NCBI GenBank assembly: GCA_016110215.1
Contig: JADWQD010000015.1
Coordinates: 868,001 to 932,000 of the forward strand
Reading direction: 5' to 3'
DNA length: 64,000 bases
From: Capronia americana
Taxonomy: Eukaryota; Ascomycota; Eurotiomycetes; Chaetothyriales; Herpotrichiellaceae
Below, piece by piece: positions 54,651 to 64,000 of this stretch. The position numbers and the translations under genes are program-made. Below the pieces are notes generated by a model. The model was not told the DNA's origin, did not search any database, and was given only the letters and a program-made list of their open reading frames with translations. Position 1 is the stretch's first letter, and each line of letters starts with the position of its first letter.

Positions 54651-56854
54651 ATGATGACACAGCGTGTCAAGTCGACCATCGCTCCCCCTCCCCCGTCTGA
54701 CCCAGCTTTCCCTCTCGACCGGCTGGCCGGAGTCAGCGGTGGTGATTGGGCGACACCTCAGGACAGCTCTTGGGATGACAATCTCAAGGCCAAGATGAGT
54801 GACAACTCAGTCAACGACCCGGAACGCAACGAGGAAGGGATCTCAATGTCCAAGGGAAAGGCGGGTGCATCGAGTGAAGCCCATCAGTCCAACAAGCAAT
54901 CAATTGCAGATCTCATACAAGCTATCAAGACTGATCCAGAAATTAAGCGACTCCTGGACGACGCTCTTGTCGAAGACAAGTCTGCTGCTACGGATCTCGA
55001 TCTTGAAAGACTTCCTACAGTAACGGCCAGTGAGTGTCCCTCATCTCTCCCGTAGCTCCAGATCATATCAGGGTTTTTGGGTTTCGAACGCTAATCCTCC
55101 ATACAGATTCCGCCCAACAAGTCTTGACGACCGCGACTACTACGCGTGACGGATATTCCTCTTGCGAAACCGGCCCCAATGAACATGCTGCTTGCGTCGT
55201 CGGTAACTGCACGATGTCGACGAGAGCAGCCAATGCACCTGTTGGTCAAGTCGGGTATGATGGAGACTGGCCAGAAGAGCGCGAGCCTGTTACTACTTCG
55301 TCGAAGATTTGGACCGACAACCTCCCACATGCACCTGCTTTCGACCAGTGGACTAGGTAAGACGCTCTGAAAAATTGCGTACATGAGTCACAGGCTGATG
55401 AAGACTTTTGTAGCCGCTTTAGTTGCCCAACAAAGCTGGTCGTCGTCCAGGAGGTCAAATACACGGTCCACGATCCAATCTTCGACATCATGTTTCCTGC
55501 GAGAAGCGCAAGTACCAATCTTGTTCCGTTAGGTGACGGCAGCTTCCTGGTGCCGGAGATCAAGAACCAAATCTTCGCAAATATCTTGGAGTTTACGTAT
55601 ACCCAAGATAGGAAGTATCTCCACAACCTCTCTCGGAAAGACCTTAATCAGGCCCTTGCATTCGCAGACAAATATGGCAGCACCGATTTGTCCTCTGCAC
55701 TAATTCCCGTTCTCCAGCTGGATTTCTCGCATGCAGACTTCTCTCGTCGAGCCGCCGATATCTATCGATCCAAGGGGACAATCTATTCTCAAACTCAGGA
55801 GTTTCGAGAATACTTCCGGCAGACATTGAAGGCAGAGCTCCAAAGTCGTTTGGAAAAAGATACGTCTGAGGAGTTCCTCAGTCACATCCACACACAGTTC
55901 ACCGGTGCTGGACTCGCTCTCCTGGATGTGGCTCTCGTGCTCAATTCACTCTGGAGTACTGCAGAACGGAGAGTTGAACACGCCGATCCGGGTGAACATT
56001 GGAGTGACGGAGGTGATAGTCGAGAGCAAGACGACGCGGACAAAACCGGGGACGAGGAGGTCTACAGGAGCAGCGGAGACGGTTGGGGGGAACCTGAGTA
56101 CAAGCGGACTGTTGGGAATGGGTGGATTCAAGCCTTTGAAGCTGCTCAAGGCAACTTTCGAAACGACAATGTCCCAGCCACGTCCGTAATTATGCCTCCA
56201 GAAGATGTCCTTCCTGAGTTCCCGCATCAGCAACAACCATTCACCAGCTGGGATGCGCCTTTAACCTCAGGTCTTAGTCTTCAAGCCAACGACACCACAC
56301 AAACCAACTCGAAAGCAACTTCTCTGCAAAGTACCTCTGCCCTTGCTCGCTGTGTTTATCATTGGGTTGAGCACAGAGATGTGGAGACAGCGATCACTGT
56401 GGCTGCTGGCTTGGGCTGCACCGAAGACGAGGCCGATCGTGCTTTCCAAGAGCTGGAGCTGGCAGGCGTCGTCAGATGTGTCCTCGGACTTCCCGGTAAT
56501 CCGGCCTATTGCGTGAAGCAAGAATTGCGACAAGCACCAGCCAGCCAAGAATTCCTTCCCAGCAACCTTTCTGGAACACAAGAACATGGCATTGCAGCTG
56601 AGCCGCATGCGCTGGAGACCCCGTCTGATGAGGCTCACCGTGCGTATGACTGGTTGAGGCAAGAGCAAGCAAACTCTCCCGGGGATGGAGAACTGTGGTT
56701 TCAAGCCCCACAGATTGCTGAAGGCATTGGATATATCGTCGCTGACGCGCTCATTGCTCCCCGCAAACTCCAAGACCCCTGGTATGTTACAACCAGACAA
56801 GATGTATCCGGTTTCGCTGAGTACCATGCGCCATTTGGAGTATATGACTATTAA
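54651..56854 (+). CDS. Uncharacterised protein with a possible BTB-like segment
   Basis: Protein of 689 residues in three exons: 54651-55029, 55107-55356 and 55414-56854; introns are 77 and 57 bases. I do not recognise the family. The first 210 residues are polar and probably disordered, with few aromatic residues. From about 212 to 310 the sequence resembles the second half of a BTB/POZ fold: VVQEVKYTVHDPIFDIMF, IFANILEFTYTQDRKYL, and LNQALAFADKYGSTDLSSAL. An acidic Gly-rich linker follows. Residues about 515-580 (CVYHWVEHRDVETAITVAAG, then DRAFQELELAGVVRCV) look like a winged helix, and a second weaker one may end the protein. If correct, it would be a BTB plus winged-helix adaptor, for example in a ubiquitin ligase or transcription complex. 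This is inference from pattern only. Confidence 0.6.
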
Positions 56855-57567
56855 CATCCTGGCCGTTGCCCGGATTGGTCGGTCGGTCAGCCAGCACATC
56901 ACCGTCATCATACTTCGAAGAGGGCCGGCATCAGATCGACACGGCGCTTTGAACAAGGGCCCTGCACTACCACCTGCGTTTTACTCCGTCCCAGTCTCGG
57001 ATGTGCACTCAGATCGCGGCGAACACAGTTTCTCGTCGATAATGTCAGAGTCCACCCCGCCCACAGCTGGCTTCACTCGGCTCCAGCGATCCGCACGAAC
57101 AAGACGTGCAAGAAACACGAAGAAGAAACTACCAGAAACTACCAAAAAAAAGGGAAACCCCCTGCATAAGTTACCCTAGCACAACACACTGCGAGTGTAC
57201 CCCCCCAATTGTTGAATCCAGAAAACGACCATCTGACAGACGAGCTGCACTGCTGAGCGAGGGGAGCAAAGTCAAACTGGAACCCAGGATACGGCTGAAG
57301 CCTCAAGCAGTGAAGCGGACAAGCCAAGCAGACAGATAGATAGTGAGGTCGAGAATTTTTCCATAGCCACGCAATTGCAAATCATGAAGAGTGCTTGGAA
57401 TAAGAAGACTTTTTCTATGTCAAGTTCAATTATCTCTTGAGTTCATGATGACCCTCGGGCAGCCAGATCCAGACTCGTGTATCTTCGATCCCTGGGTCTT
57501 TAATTCTGCGCTGCCCCAGCTCGTAGCGACGGGACCAAGGCCTTGCAGACTGAAATGAATCCACACG
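56855..57567. other. Convergent intergenic region
   Basis: About 710 bases between converging genes, with short GGTC and A-rich tracts (57120-57160). No gene is supported. Confidence 0.5.
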
Positions 57568-59572
57568 TCACAGCAACAGCAGGGTATGGTCCTCGTCAAT
57601 CTGTACCTGTAAGCCGTCGATTGTCGTCTTCCCACCCACGACGGCCGGTCCCTTCACGGTCATCTGTCGTGTCACAATGCGGTCAGCATAATGAATGAAT
57701 GGATGAATGAAGCCCCCGAAGGAACAGTAGTAGCAAGGGAGCCAGAAACTCAAAAGCAAACCAAAATACACGAGGTAACAATGATAGCATGAGATGAGAT
57801 GAGGTGATGGTGCCTTTGATATGACGTGATATGCAAAAAAAGTAGTGGTCAAACTTACCGTCCCTTTGGGCGCCCTAGTTCCCACCACGTCTTCCTCGCC
57901 GCTTAAATGCACCTCCACGCTGCTCAGGGGTGCGCCCACGCACACGACGTTGCCGGTCTTCTCCCTGTAGTCGAAGATATTCGTCTGGGAGATCGCACCC
58001 GCCACATGTGGCGCTGTGAGTGCGTATCCGATGCGGCATTTCAGCAGCGTACGCAGGGTATGCAGTGTCGAGGACGACAAGCGGGTCGAAGCAGGCGAGC
58101 TGGTGGACTGCGGGACGAGCAATACGCGGAGATGCGAGAGAGGGGTCGTCGATGAGGGCTGCTTCGCCGGCATGTTACCCTGTTGGAGGGTCCGTTGGGT
58201 CATGAATTTGCCGACCCCGCCCGGGAGTTTGGTGTCCGGATGTTTGAGATACGCGGTCACGGTGGCGGGGGACGCAAGGACGATAGTCGGCGATGTTTGG
58301 GACGTCGCGTGCAGCACGTCAATGTTATCGCCTGCTACAGAGTTGAGGGACAGCGTGGCGTTGGAGAAGAGCGCGGCAAACGTCCAGGCCAGGGTGTAAC
58401 TTTCTGTTAAGGGCGTGGTGGGGAGGAGAGTGTCGGCTGGGGAGAGCTTGTGGGTTCGTGGGAGGGTTGCGAGAAGCGCTGCGGTCGCGGAGATGAGGTT
58501 CTAAAAGAAAGTTAGCACCGGATGCGTGGAGGGTCAAGCCAGAGTCGAGATGAAGGAACAATTAGGTAACTCACCTCCGAAGTATACTTGACCAGGTCGT
58601 AGCCTCCGTTGGTGGTCGGAACGAAGATGGACACTGGAGGCACTTGCGAGTCCTTGTCCAGAGGCAGGACTTCTGATTTTGCGGACCGCCGATTCTTCTC
58701 CACGAGTTCATGCCAGGAAGTAACAGTGTAGCCGTCGGGCCTGCCCTCCGTCCAGTTCATGTGTTCGTTGGTCGAGCGAGTGACCCAGATGACGGTCTTG
58801 ATGGACTTGGCAGTTGATGCCAGGTCATCAAGGTCCAGTGAGCCGGCCTCAGCGATGACGTGGTCGGCGGAGGTTTTTGCGAGCAATGAGTTGAGCTTGT
58901 CTTGTGTCAGGCCATACGGGAGGAGGATCGTGGAGAAACCGTAGAACGAGCCGGCTGTTCAGTAATATCAGATGAGGCTGCTCAACCCTTTCCCCGTACC
59001 GCGTATAACATGGACACTTGTATGCACGTACCGAAGATTGCAGACAACAGTTCCACCGAGTTGGAGAGACACACAGCCACAGACTGGCCGTTGTTCCGCT
59101 TGACATACTGGCCAACGACATTGATCCCAAGAGTCAAGTCATCGGGATTATGCTCGATGACCTTCTCCACTCCCAAAACAGTAAGGATCTTTCCTTTCTC
59201 GCCCGTCGGGTTGCCCTCTTCGTTGACCGCGCCCCGGGCAGCGTTCCTCCAGATATCCCGCAAATCTCCAGGTCTGCCGGAACTCCACTTTGGAGTGCCT
59301 GGATCTTTGACGCCCAGGCCGGCACGGAGAGGATAGCCATGAGGGATGTCGATTGCGCGATAGACCGCAGACTCACCTAGCTGTCGGACGGGAGCGATTT
59401 GTGCCTGTCGTGCCAGTAAGAAAGGGTGGGTGTCAGGGTCGCTGCCCGTAAGCACGGGATATATGAGAAAAGCGACGAGAGCGAGTGCCAGGAGGGTCGT
59501 CCAAATGTTCCATGAAGAGAAGAACTCGGCGATGGCGACGTCCATTCGCTCTGCTAGGCCTGCTTCCGCCAT
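57568..59572 (-). CDS. Membrane-anchored AMP-binding-like protein, apparently degenerate
   Basis: Protein of 552 residues in four exons: 59572-59032, 58954-58575, 58500-57859 and 57663-57568; introns are 77, 74 and 195 bases. The last intron is a multiple of three with no stop. A single N-terminal hydrophobic segment (about 25-45) contains TTLLALALVAFLIYPVLTG. The region after it follows the layout of long-chain acyl-CoA synthetases, with VCLSNSVELLSAIFGAGSFY and LLPYGLTQDKLNSLLAK. The P-loop is not canonical, however: VSIFVPTTNGGYDLVKY replaces the TSGTTGxPKG motif. The YGxTE motif reads GYALTAP, lacking the Glu. After KGT only about 31 residues remain, so the C-terminal domain with the catalytic Lys is missing. 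It is probably a non-catalytic relative, or one with altered chemistry. The role is unknown; lipid handling is a guess. Confidence 0.7.
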
Positions 59573-60057
59573 GATGTGCGATCTGCTTGTGGGATGAGCT
59601 GAACCGCCCAATGTCTACGGTGCTGGTTGTGATGTTGTACGAAGAGACGTGGAAGTCCCTCCACGTCGGAATGATTCCTTGGCTCCGACCCCACTCGCTG
59701 CTTTAAGAGACCCTGGTTACTAAGCATCATCTCGAGCACGTTACAACATCTTCCAGCTGGCGGGCGTCATAGTCAATATCACTTCACACCCAGTATCAGT
59801 CATTCACCCAGTACCCAACCACTCAACTTCCTGAACTCGAAGTGTCGGCAGATCGGGAACCCAGTGAAAATGGTGATATGGTTGTGATGAGCATGAAAGA
59901 CAATGTGAATCATAATGCAGATTGCTTCAAGTGACCGTCTTCGGTGTGGAGCACCATTACCGCAGGATACATCTCCTTGCCTCTACGTTCGTTCACTGCC
60001 TCTTGCCCCTATTGCCGGGGTAGGCCATATTTTGCCTGTTCGTCTTCATGACCTATT
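59573..60057. other. Spacer between AMP-binding-like and FAD monooxygenase genes
   Basis: About 485 bases holding the promoter of the AMP-binding-like gene and the 3' flank of the monooxygenase gene. Nothing else is seen. Confidence 0.5.
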
Positions 60058-61395
60058 CTACTGGTTCGACAGGTACACCTGGGTCTCCTTAATGGCATCA
60101 TACCCGAACAACCACTGGAAAAACGGGGGGCTCATATAGGGAGCGTGCATGTCTGCTGGCGGCTTGGGATCTTTCCTCCTCTCCTCCTCCGGCCGAGCTA
60201 GCTGACTCTTCTGAATTTCCAGCTGCTTAGCTAACATTGCATCGCGCGCCTCAGCGTTAACACCATTCAGGAATCCCACGCCTTCGCGACTGGTGGCCTG
60301 GATACGTTCCACGCGCGGTTTGCGAATAGTTTCGTACGCCTTTGTCGCGTCGGAGATTGGTCGGTTGTTCTCCCAAGCCCACCCGATGCATTCTCCTAGA
60401 ACTGCACCGTCTTCAATGGCGGTCGAGCCGCCGGAGCCGGCGTGAGGAAGCATCGCATGCCAGGCGTCACCCAGCAGCACCACACCACCCTTATCACTGC
60501 GGCAGGTCTCTAGTGGTGGAAGCTCGGCGAGACGCCATTGTATGCATGGGCCGATGTTGGCAAGCAAGTCTCGTATCGCCGGACAGGCATCGCCAAACTC
60601 GTCGGCGACTTGCTTTGGGTCGGCCTTGATGCCCCAATATCCGTAGGGGACATTGCATCCATCACCGACACAGACAACAATGTCGTATGGCTTGTGAGTC
60701 GGCAGCGGCCAGGCAAGGACGTATTTGCCCGGCATTAGCCACAACTGGCTGGTGCGGTTCTCTAACAGCCATGCTAGATTTGGGTTATTGACCATGGTCG
60801 CTTTGTCGACAGAACATCGATATGCTTTTTCATTCAGGGGAATCAATTCGGCAGAGGCTGTGGCAGGAATAGATGCGCGCACAGCCGATCGAAGGCCGTC
60901 AGCTCCGACAATCAAGTCGGCGGTGAGCGTACGGCCATCTGCGAGGTACACCGTGTTGGTCTCAACGTCGACCCTGGTGACTTCTGCGTTGTATAAGATC
61001 TTCGTCCCGTATCCTAGTGCGCCCTTGGCGAGTAGTTGTTGATAATCTGCGCGGTGGATGTTCCATGCCGGTTCACCGTACAGGATGGAGCAATTATTGG
61101 CCTCGTTCTGGTAGAGCGCACCCAGGGTTCTGTTGTCGGCCCCGGCCCGGATGTCTATATATCTGTTCTCGGTGACATTTGGCCGGAACTGTCCCTCCAG
61201 GCCGTAAGTTTTGATCACTCTGACTGCGTGAGGACTGACGCCAATGCTGGCACCAAACTCATTCAACTCGGGTTTGGCTTCGAGAACAGTCACGTCAAGG
61301 CCTTTGCGAGAGAGGGCGATTGCGGCGGAGAGGCCGCCAATGCCCGCTCCGGCTATCAAGATCTTGTAAGGCGTTTTATGGTCAACGCTCCCCAT
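60058..61395 (-). CDS. FAD-dependent monooxygenase, salicylate-hydroxylase-like
   Basis: Group A flavoprotein monooxygenase of 445 residues in one exon, which would hydroxylate an aromatic or polyketide-like substrate using NAD(P)H and oxygen. The start is the ATG at 61395, with good context (CACAATGGGG); the frame is open further upstream but without conserved sequence. The FAD dinucleotide fold is ILIAGAGIGGLSAAIALSRK. The DG motif is LIVGADGLRSAVRASIP. The third FAD motif is GVVLLGDAWHAMLPHAGSGG. The substrate domain includes WNIHRADYQQLLAKGAL. The layout matches salicylate/6-hydroxynicotinate hydroxylases and the many fungal secondary-metabolism relatives. It has no membrane segment and no targeting peptide in this model. 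The substrate is unknown. Confidence 0.9.
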   Translation of the reverse strand: MGSVDHKTPYKILIAGAGIGGLSAAIALSRKGLDVTVLEAKPELNEFGASIGVSPHAVRVIKTYGLEGQFRPNVTENRYIDIRAGADNRTLGALYQNEANNCSILYGEPAWNIHRADYQQLLAKGALGYGTKILYNAEVTRVDVETNTVYLADGRTLTADLIVGADGLRSAVRASIPATASAELIPLNEKAYRCSVDKATMVNNPNLAWLLENRTSQLWLMPGKYVLAWPLPTHKPYDIVVCVGDGCNVPYGYWGIKADPKQVADEFGDACPAIRDLLANIGPCIQWRLAELPPLETCRSDKGGVVLLGDAWHAMLPHAGSGGSTAIEDGAVLGECIGWAWENNRPISDATKAYETIRKPRVERIQATSREGVGFLNGVNAEARDAMLAKQLEIQKSQLARPEEERRKDPKPPADMHAPYMSPPFFQWLFGYDAIKETQVYLSNQ

Positions 61396-62802
61396 TGTGG
61401 AGAAATAAGGTCCTTTTGAAGCTGCCAAACGCTCTTTGCACTGGATGAAATGCCTTGTGGGACATACCTTAGATATAAACCTGGGCCGTCTCACCGAGGG
61501 GTAGCACCGCACGACGTACACTTGCCCCATTCTGCGTCTTACCACAAATCCATGCTGGGCAAGCCCTCCTCAAAGAGGCGATTCCTGGCCATATCTGTAC
61601 ATTCGTTTATTGGTGCTTTTCCGGTGACTGATATAACTTAGGTCAGCGCCTCAATGAGGTTACCGCCCCGTGGGAATGTCGTCGGGCCCCCGAAATCAGA
61701 TCTTTCAGGGTTCCGCACGAACTGATCACCATTCCAAGTTGCTTAGCTTCAGCTGCCAGGTATCTTCCCGAAATGACACCCTCCGGTGTCAGACTCTAAA
61801 AGTAATACGGTATCAACGAGGCGACGAAGGACCCGCACGCTCAAGGTCGTTCCGCTGTCCCCGTATGATCGATAGACAGAGGGAGTGGTAAGTGGGAAGA
61901 TGCGAAAAGGATCATGCCCAGTTCATTCGCATCATCACCCGGGCTTGGCGTGGGGCACCTATGGGAACTGCATTTTTACCGTTGGGCATTTCCTACAAAG
62001 GCACGCACAGGCTGACAGAGAGGGGCCGAGCACATACTTGGGAGCCGCCCGTGGTTAATATTTTGCCATGGAAGGGTACCCAGGATGCATTGTTCGGAGG
62101 AAGGTCGCATTTGGGCAACCGGCTTCAGTAAGACAATACCAACTCTTACACTCATGCACGTTCTTCACAAGTATAATTTCTCGTCTCTTGGGCTTTCGTG
62201 CGCCTTCTCAATTTGGATGAAGTTTGTAGGTGGCCTGTTAGCGAGGCCCGGGTTGCTTCAAGAAGCTTAAGCGTCCGCCATTTGATTTGACTCGTGTGGG
62301 TCATAAGCCATTTGAGTGTGCTTGGAAGAGCCATACGTACGGCTCGACCGGTGTTGATACAGATACGTGAGGTAGATGTGCTAGATAGGGTAGTAAGGTA
62401 GCTCAGAGGAAGGCAACAGAAGTGATAGGAAAGTGAAGCCAAGGTGATGGGGACACTGAGGCACGCTGAGGGCCCAGAATGTGAACAGAGAAAAGTGATC
62501 TGCTAAGAGGAAAGAATGGGATGGGAAAGCTTTGGAAAGCTTTAGGAGGTGGTGCTCTCAGTTCAGCTCAGGAAGTCGTTCTGCTTGCCTCTGAGGACGG
62601 AAACGGCGAACGACTGCGTTGGACATCGGCGCCGAGACCTGCACATGGCGAAACATATGGCAAAAGCGACAAATCATGGAATTGATGTGAGCAAAGAACT
62701 CTTGTTTCGAAGGCATCCCTAGACATGCCCGTGTCTAAGTCTTTGTCTTGAAATCTGTATATAAAACGCCCGTATCTCTGAGCCAGCTCATGCCACTATC
62801 AG
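61396..62802. other. Intergenic region between monooxygenase genes
   Basis: About 1.4 kb between same-strand genes. A TATATAAA word lies near 62757 but no gene follows it on the + strand. No gene is supported. Confidence 0.5.
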
Positions 62803-63899
62803 TTACAGCTTGCTCTGGGGTTGATAGAACTTGCGACTCCGCTCAATAGCTTCCACAGCCTCTGTCTCAATTCTCGACAGAAGTTCCTGACACGTGGGAA
62901 TGTCATGGATCAAACCGATCACTTGCCCGGCTGTCCACACGCCGTAGTCCTTGTCTCCGTTCAGGAACACCTCGCGGCCACGCTTGCCTGAGACATATGG
63001 CGCGACCTCCTCGAACTTGCCAGTTGTGCTGCTCTTCTCAATAGCCACGGCCTGCTGTGCAACTTTGTTCTTGAACAATCGCGACGTATTTGTCCACCTT
63101 CTGAGAACGAGCTCAGTGTCATGTTCTGAGGCATCTACGATCGCCTGCTTGATGTTGATGTGGATGGGCGCCTCGACAGTGCACATGAATCGAGTGCCCA
63201 TGTTGATTCCTTCAGCTCCGAGAGCTAGGGCTGCCGCCAGACCCTGACCGTCTGCAAAGCCACCCGAGGCGATGAAAGGCACGCCCAGCGATTGTCTTGC
63301 TCTTGACAGCAGGATGAAATTAGTGATATCAGATTCGCCGACATGTCCGGCGCATTCAAAACCGTCGATCGAGAGAAAGTCGACGCCCAACTTCGCGGCG
63401 GATTGGGCATGTCTGATGGTTGTACATTTGTGTAGGATAATAATGTTGGCTGCCTTCAATTGTTTGATGACCGGTCCGGGCGAGTTTCCTGCCGTTTCTA
63501 CAATCTTGATACCCTCGTCAATGCACACTTGAGCATATTCGCCGTAGGGTGGAGCATTCATCGTGGGTAGGAGGGTGATGTTGACGGCAAAAGGGTTCTT
63601 TGTCAGGGTTCTCGTTTTCCGGATCTCCTTGCGCAGGTCTTCGGGAGTAGGTTGAGTGAGGGCTGTGAGCTGGAAGATCTAGTCAGCACCCTTCTAATAC
63701 TGTGTGCCAGCTCCAGACTTACAATCCCCAAACCGCCTGCATTAGATACGGCGGATGCCAATTCTGCGTACCCGACCCATTGCATGCCACCCTGGACGAC
63801 GGGAACTGCGTCGCGTTTAGTAAGAGTCAAAATAGAACCTAGATTGCATCAAGTACCTTTGATGCCTAGCCGGCGCGTGAGTTCGGTGTTAAAGACCAT
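62803..63899 (-). CDS. Nitronate monooxygenase (2-nitropropane dioxygenase type)
   Basis: FMN-dependent enzyme that oxidises toxic alkyl nitronates such as propionate-3-nitronate. It has 330 residues in three exons: 63899-63857, 63805-63723 and 63669-62803. The 51- and 53-base introns have branches TTACTAAAC and GCTGACTAG. The first exon supplies MVFNTELTRRLGIK, joined to VPVVQGGMQWVGYAELASAV, the start of the TIM-barrel. The active-site segment is FECAGHVGESD, with the family's catalytic His. The FMN phosphate-binding loop is IASGGFADGQGLAAALALGA, followed by GINMGTRF. The end is typical of the class. The gene is complete within the window; only about 100 bases of upstream sequence remain. 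Confidence 0.91.
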
Positions 63900-64000
63900 C
63901 GCTGCTGTGCAAAGTGCAAGCGAACGAGCGTTACAACTGAAAGAGCACTTGCTGCCTGTTGCGATATCTGGTACAATAGCCCAACTCAATAGAAGTGACG

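Noticed and set aside
38338..59572. A general excess of stop-free introns of length 3n
   Set aside because: Five such introns among roughly 40 is close to what length and stop frequency alone would give.

Overview
The window is nuclear DNA of a filamentous ascomycete (Pezizomycotina). The protein-coding genes are interrupted by short introns, mostly 47-100 bases, with GT-AG ends and CTAAC/CTGAC-like branch sites. The families are typical of moulds: a RosA/NosA-type Zn2Cys6 regulator, a Mim1, an ERG4 sterol reductase, a GPI-anchored GH18 chitinase and a LaeA-like methyltransferase. A placement near Eurotiomycetes (for example black yeasts) is only a guess. I see no tRNA, rRNA, transposon, CRISPR or virus. 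Exon limits below were worked out by eye from splice signals and reading-frame continuity; every joined model given has a length divisible by three and no internal stop.

Layout. 1-2.45 kb is a long non-coding upstream region of the Zn2Cys6 regulator (2.45-5.1 kb). A BCS1-like AAA ATPase lies at 6.3-9.0 kb, followed by a microsatellite-rich gap, a KEN-box protein (10.35-11.7 kb) and acetoacetyl-CoA synthetase (13.2-15.4 kb). At 16.7-22.1 kb come a small membrane protein and a housekeeping group: Mim1 and a p47/Shp1-type Cdc48 cofactor, divergently arranged, then the Oxa1 inner-membrane insertase. From 23 to 36 kb there is an accessory-looking metabolic stretch: a very GC-rich ThDP enzyme divergent from a GST-like protein, a short-chain dehydrogenase, an alkaline ceramidase, a cytochrome P450 divergent from a LaeA-like methyltransferase, and an NmrA-like protein carrying a natural His6 tract and a Thr/Gln repeat.

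36.5-43.5 kb holds three minus-strand genes that all concern the cell envelope: a Mid2-like Ser/Thr-rich surface protein, ERG4 and a GPI-anchored chitinase with three kinds of tandem repeat. An amino-acid/choline-type permease follows (45.5-47.1 kb). From 49 to 57 kb are compact conserved genes: a NAP-family histone chaperone, a Tlg1-like SNARE, a divergent pair made of an uncharacterised mitochondrial protein and mitoribosomal protein bL19m, and a 689-residue protein I cannot name. The right end carries a membrane-anchored, apparently degenerate AMP-binding protein, an FAD monooxygenase and a nitronate monooxygenase.

The best leads for new biology are the degenerate AMP-binding membrane protein, the P450/methyltransferase/NmrA group that lacks a backbone synthase, the shared-promoter mitochondrial pair, and the unnamed 689-residue protein.
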